This document shows, piece after piece, positions 20,272-23,548 of a stretch of DNA of 23,548 nucleotides (its first letter is position 1; every line of letters starts with the position of its first letter). Source of the stretch: Bondarzewia mesenterica. Its lineage: Eukaryota; Basidiomycota; Agaricomycetes; Russulales; Bondarzewiaceae. Location: contig SGPL01000465.1 in assembly GCA_004802705.1 (NCBI GenBank), forward strand, positions 2,645-26,192, written 5' to 3'. Both the position numbers and the translations under genes were made by a program. The notes beneath the pieces are model-generated. The model saw only the letters and a program-made list of their open reading frames with translations. It ran no database searches and was not told the DNA's origin.

Positions 20272-22344
20272 ATGTCCTCCCAACACGACCCGCACGGCCT
20301 GTCCTATTCCCCGTCTTTCCTCTCCTCGCTCCCCGTCCTCCTCCCCCGCCCTGCCCCCCACACCCCCATCCGTTCTCTCACCGCCGCCCACTTTGCAGAC
20401 ATCCACCTCCGCTACCTCCTCGCCCACGCACCAGACTCTGTTCTTTTCCCCTTCCTCCATGGCCTCGAAGGCGACAATGAGGCTCAAAACCTCTTTTTTT
20501 GCCACCCCTCGCAACTCCTCTGTCCCTGTGCCCCGCTTCCGCGGTCTCATTTGGGTCGCTTCCGACGACGACGACGACGACAACAATGACCATCCTGCCA
20601 ACAGCCATCCTCCTCCCTCCTCCACTCACCCCCGCAGACACCTAGACGACCACGACTTTGTCGATGACGACGACGACTTGACGAGGACCTCAGCTCCTCC
20701 GACGATCTCGATCGCAACGACGAAACGTTTTCCATGGACATGGACGTCGACGAGCCCGACCTTCCCAATGCCCACATGCACCCCGTCCACCCACCGTGTC
20801 CCTCCCATCAACACCCAACCCATCTACACCACATCGTCCTCCCACGACCGCAGCTCCTCCAGCGCCAGCAGCGCCTCCTCCCTCAGCCCGTCTCCCTCTT
20901 CTTCATTCGCCCCCTCCACCCCCGCAACCTCCGTATCCTCCTCCCCACCTTGCTCCTCTTCCTGCCTCCCAAACGCCCCTCCCATTCCCCTATCCCCGTC
21001 TCCTTCTCCTCCCCCAACACCACCGCTCCTTACCTCCACCTTCCGCGCTCATGAGCTCCTCCGCGACGGCGAATTCATTCACCCTCGTGTCCCTGACGGC
21101 ATCTCCCTCAGAAATTTCGGCATACAAGTGGTCAGTTGACCTCTCTCATTCTCTCTTTTTGTCTCTCCGTTCTTCTTCTCTGCTACGCAATGGCAGGTCG
21201 AGGCCTATCCTTGCCATGCATGCATTCCCGCGCATATATGCACAGTATATGCGCTTCCGTTCGCGATCTCTGTACCGCGTTCCTTGCCTTTCTGCCTTTC
21301 CATCGCGTGCTGGACGAGCGCTAGGCTCGCGTCATCTGACTCGTTGCTTCCGCCGTCACATGCCCGGCCGTTCCCGCAACTGCGAGATCAGATCGCCAAA
21401 TATTCCACTCACCCAAAATAACCTCGATCGCTGACCGACCCTCTTGTCCACAGCCCATCTATGCGACGCTGTCCGACATCGTCGTGTACTCCCCCAAGGG
21501 CAACACCCGTGCCGCCTTTGCCCTCGCAGAGAAATTTAAGCGCGCCATCGAATCCAAGGCCGCCGCTCGCGCTCCCGACGTGCCCGTCGCGTACAACGTC
21601 TTTGTGCTGAGCGCCACGCTGCCCGAAATGGTCGACTGTCTCCCGCACCTCCTCAGCCGCGTCGATGCCGTGGGAGATCACCACGGGCACACGGACGGCA
21701 CCGACGCCCACGTCGCAGGCGAGCTGCCCCGCGGGTTGAAAGCCAACACGATCAATTTCGGCCAACGCGAAAAGGACGAAATGCGCGATCTCACCCGCGC
21801 GTCCGAGATCATCTCTGTCGACACCCGCCCCTCCATCTCTTCTGCAGAGATCGAGGGCGGCGTGCTTCCGTGGACCTCGCGCCTCGGCCAGGTCTTCCTC
21901 GGCAACGCGAACGACGTGCCTCTCGAGGACGCGAAACACTGGCGATCCGCCCTGGCCAAGCGCGCGGTGGACCCGTTTGATTATGAGCTCGACAATGACC
22001 CCGCGCGCGGGCTCGGATTTGACGTGTGCGTCGAATGTCACGATCGTGCACCCAGCCCACAGGCCGTGCATTTGCACACTACAGAGGAGCATCTTGATTC
22101 ACTTGAATGCATGTGGGTCGAGCGCTGTCGGTGTGCGAGAGCTGTCAAGTAGGCAAATAGATTGAAGGAGCTGTTGAAGCAGCAGGAGGAGGGAGAGGAA
22201 GAGACGTTTGAGCCCTGGCCACCCCCGAGCATGAGTGCCATGGTGCACTTGCCATTCCTCAATTCACCGGCGAGTGAGAATGCAGTGATGGGCACGCTGT
22301 TCGCATTTGTGGCATTTGTGGAGCGCCAGTCCCAAGACTATTGA
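20272..22344 (+). pseudogene. PPS1: PPS1-type dual-specificity phosphatase relic lacking its catalytic domain
   Basis: The N-terminal two thirds matches fungal PPS1-like dual-specificity phosphatases. Exons 20272-21130 and 21454 onward, with a 323-nt intron. Landmarks: HAPDSVLFPFLHGLEGDN, FRGLIWVASDD followed by acidic and Ser/Pro-rich disorder, VPDGISLRNFGIQVPIYATL with SDIVVYSPKG, FGQREKDEMRDLTRASEI, GQVFLGNANDVPLE, FDVCVECHD, then WPPPSMSAMVHLPFLNSPAS. The frame has a TAG at 22150-22152, stays open after it for 63 codons, and ends at TGA 22342-22344. No CX5R phosphatase loop follows within 1.2 kb. Exon 1 needs three 1-nt corrections: an extra T in the seven-T run at 20494-20500, a missing base near 20680 and an extra C near 20785. 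An intron from 22105 to 22152 could bypass the TAG but would delete the MWVERC segment. Truncation plus nonsense suggests a pseudogene; some indels may be sequence errors. Confidence 0.72.
21230..21254. repeat. Perfect inverted repeat inside the PPS1-like intron
   Basis: GCGCATATA at 21230-21238 and TATATGCGC at 21246-21254 form a 9-bp perfect stem around a 7-nt loop. It lies within an intron of 323 nt, far longer than the usual 41-84 nt here. Function unknown. Confidence 0.6.
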
Positions 22345-23548
22345 TGGCATTGATTGGGTCATAGTTGAGACCAACAGGAACATTCAGGTCTTGGACAATG
22401 AGACTGCGGAGAAGTCCAGTTACTCATGAGAGGGGGGTTTGAATAAATACAAATAAATCAGCTATATTTCTCCATCCATGTCTTGATAACTATCCTATCC
22501 TAAGTCACATGTTGTACCCAGTCGGAGCTGTAATCTGTGTTGATTGCTCTCTACCGCCTCTTGCCGCACCTTCTAAAAAAGGAAGTAAGTGGACTCCTCG
22601 CAAGACCCCCTGAATTTGGAGTCAGACTAGATGCCGGCGTCGAATGTGAGACCAACAGAAGAGCGAGTGTGGTTGTGGTCCCGGTCAGAGCCAATAAGAG
22701 TGGTTTGCCAGTGGACAGAGGCTAGCGTGGGGTTGTCGACAGTGGACGTCATCGATGTTGAGAGGTTATGTAGGTTGTTTTGAGGGGATAGTTATGAGTA
22801 CCAGAAAATAGCAAGAAAAGACAATCGACAACATGCACTTTGCTGGTGCACATTGCGGACGGTGGTTGGTGCTAGAGTGGTGTTTTTTGTTATTGTTTTT
22901 GGAAGGACCAACGCACCAGTGAGTCTGTATCGGAGTGACCGACTCGAAGTTGGCCGCCGTGACGGCTTATAGTGGATCGTCTCACGCACTTTGCTTCTCT
23001 TCATCGTCGTGGTTGGAGGCGGGGACTCACTGTGTCTAGAATATCTTTTGAGGCCAGTATGGCCACCGCAGCGTCGGCGTTCTCGACTGAAAATATTGAT
23101 CATATTACTGGTTAGTATTCTAGTGGTGAGCGCAACCCATTCTCCTCGTCGATGCGCTAACGTTGCAACTGCGCGCATGTCGGTGAGCCATGAATCCTCT
23201 TACCTGTCTACATAAATCACGATCACATCATCGTTCAGGACGACAAAACCACTGTAGAGACAAGTCTGTAATTTGGCTGTTCCCTCGTGATGCCATCCAA
23301 CTGTCAGTTCTCCTCTGCGACCAGTGTCAGGAGCTGTCGCGCCAACTTTCTACCATTGGTCCAAGGCACATTCGGTGCTAGAGAAAAAAAAAAAAAACTG
23401 ATGGAGTTCTCAGTTTGAGGAGGCCCCCTGCATATCTCTATAAACGTTGCATCCTAATGCGGACGGATATGACCTCCAAATTTGGTCTACGTTGTATCAT
23501 AATGCGGATGGAAGGGCCAAAATGTTCAGAATTGTCCGATCTGAGGCC
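22345..23548. other. Downstream flank, no gene seen
   Basis: No phosphatase-domain continuation and no other recognisable coding sequence. AATAAATACAAATAAATC near 22443 could act as a polyadenylation region for the PPS1-like transcript. A run of about 14 A lies near 23384-23398. A minus-strand frame at 22792-23178 is basic and low-complexity and is not supported as a gene. Confidence 0.4.
23443..23516. repeat. Two direct copies of a diverged 27-bp unit
   Basis: CGTTGCATCCTAATGCGGACGG at 23445 onward and CGTTGTATCATAATGCGGATGG at 23490 onward are direct repeats spaced 45 bp. Differences are mainly C/T and A/G transitions. The array may continue past the window edge. Confidence 0.6.

Noticed and set aside
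21409..22092. 227-codon minus frame opposite the PPS1-like exon
   Set aside because: Shadow caused by high GC; the plus strand carries clear family motifs.
22105..22152. 48-nt intron that would remove the in-frame TAG of the PPS1-like gene
   Set aside because: Donor, length and phase are possible, but it would delete the conserved MWVERC segment, so a nonsense codon is preferred; transcripts could overturn this.
22792..23178. 128-codon minus frame near the window end
   Set aside because: Basic, threonine- and serine-rich, no motif, no splice partners.
1..23548. CRISPR array, bacterial operons or ribosomal RNA
   Set aside because: No regularly spaced repeats, no rRNA motifs, and the spliceosomal introns show this is eukaryotic nuclear DNA.

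Overview
The window is nuclear DNA from a filamentous basidiomycete, most likely an agaricomycete. The genes are broken by many short introns (mostly 41-84 nt, GT-AG with two GC-AG exceptions). The gene types also fit: an intron-rich ADP1-type ABC transporter, a secreted GH5 glycosidase and a large agaric-style F-box protein. Species cannot be told from the sequence. Exon models below were built by hand from splice signals, reading phase and family motifs.

Layout. 113-780 (-): small three-exon gene of unknown function. 965-1644: long fold-back (inverted-repeat) element whose arms carry a tRNA-like segment. 1802-1867: short tandem repeats. 2046-2265 (-): 5' fragment of an F-box gene, a relic paralog of the intact gene at 15294-17083. 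2266-3549: no gene seen. 3550-5502 (-): ALG12, the ER alpha-1,6-mannosyltransferase of N-glycan assembly, 8 exons. 5503-5801: 299-bp shared divergent promoter. 5802-9997 (+): ADP1-like ABCG transporter with EGF-like modules, 18 exons. 11136-12709 (+): secreted GH5 glycoside hydrolase (mannanase-like), 5 exons. About 13900-14590 (+): remains of a multi-pass membrane protein gene. 15294-17083 (-): F-box protein, with a possible 4-nt micro-exon. 17084-20271: no confident gene. 20272-22344 (+): PPS1-type dual-specificity phosphatase relic, without its catalytic domain. 22345-23548: no gene; short repeats at the end.

The genes do not form one pathway. ALG12 and ADP1 are housekeeping ER/membrane genes read divergently from one promoter. 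The GH5 enzyme is a stand-alone secreted enzyme with possible carbon-catabolite sites. The rest is F-box duplication, repeats and decayed genes.

Sequence quality matters. Four otherwise convincing genes carry 1-nt indels, several in homopolymers, so some are probably sequence errors. In ADP1 all eight exonic N bases fall at third codon positions and the other four lie in introns, which looks like allelic (dikaryotic) ambiguity rather than random failure. I did not find a clear new biological system. The best candidates for a second look are the fold-back element with tRNA-like arms, the paired F-box 5' ends with a conserved micro-exon, and the catalytic-domain-less PPS1 locus.
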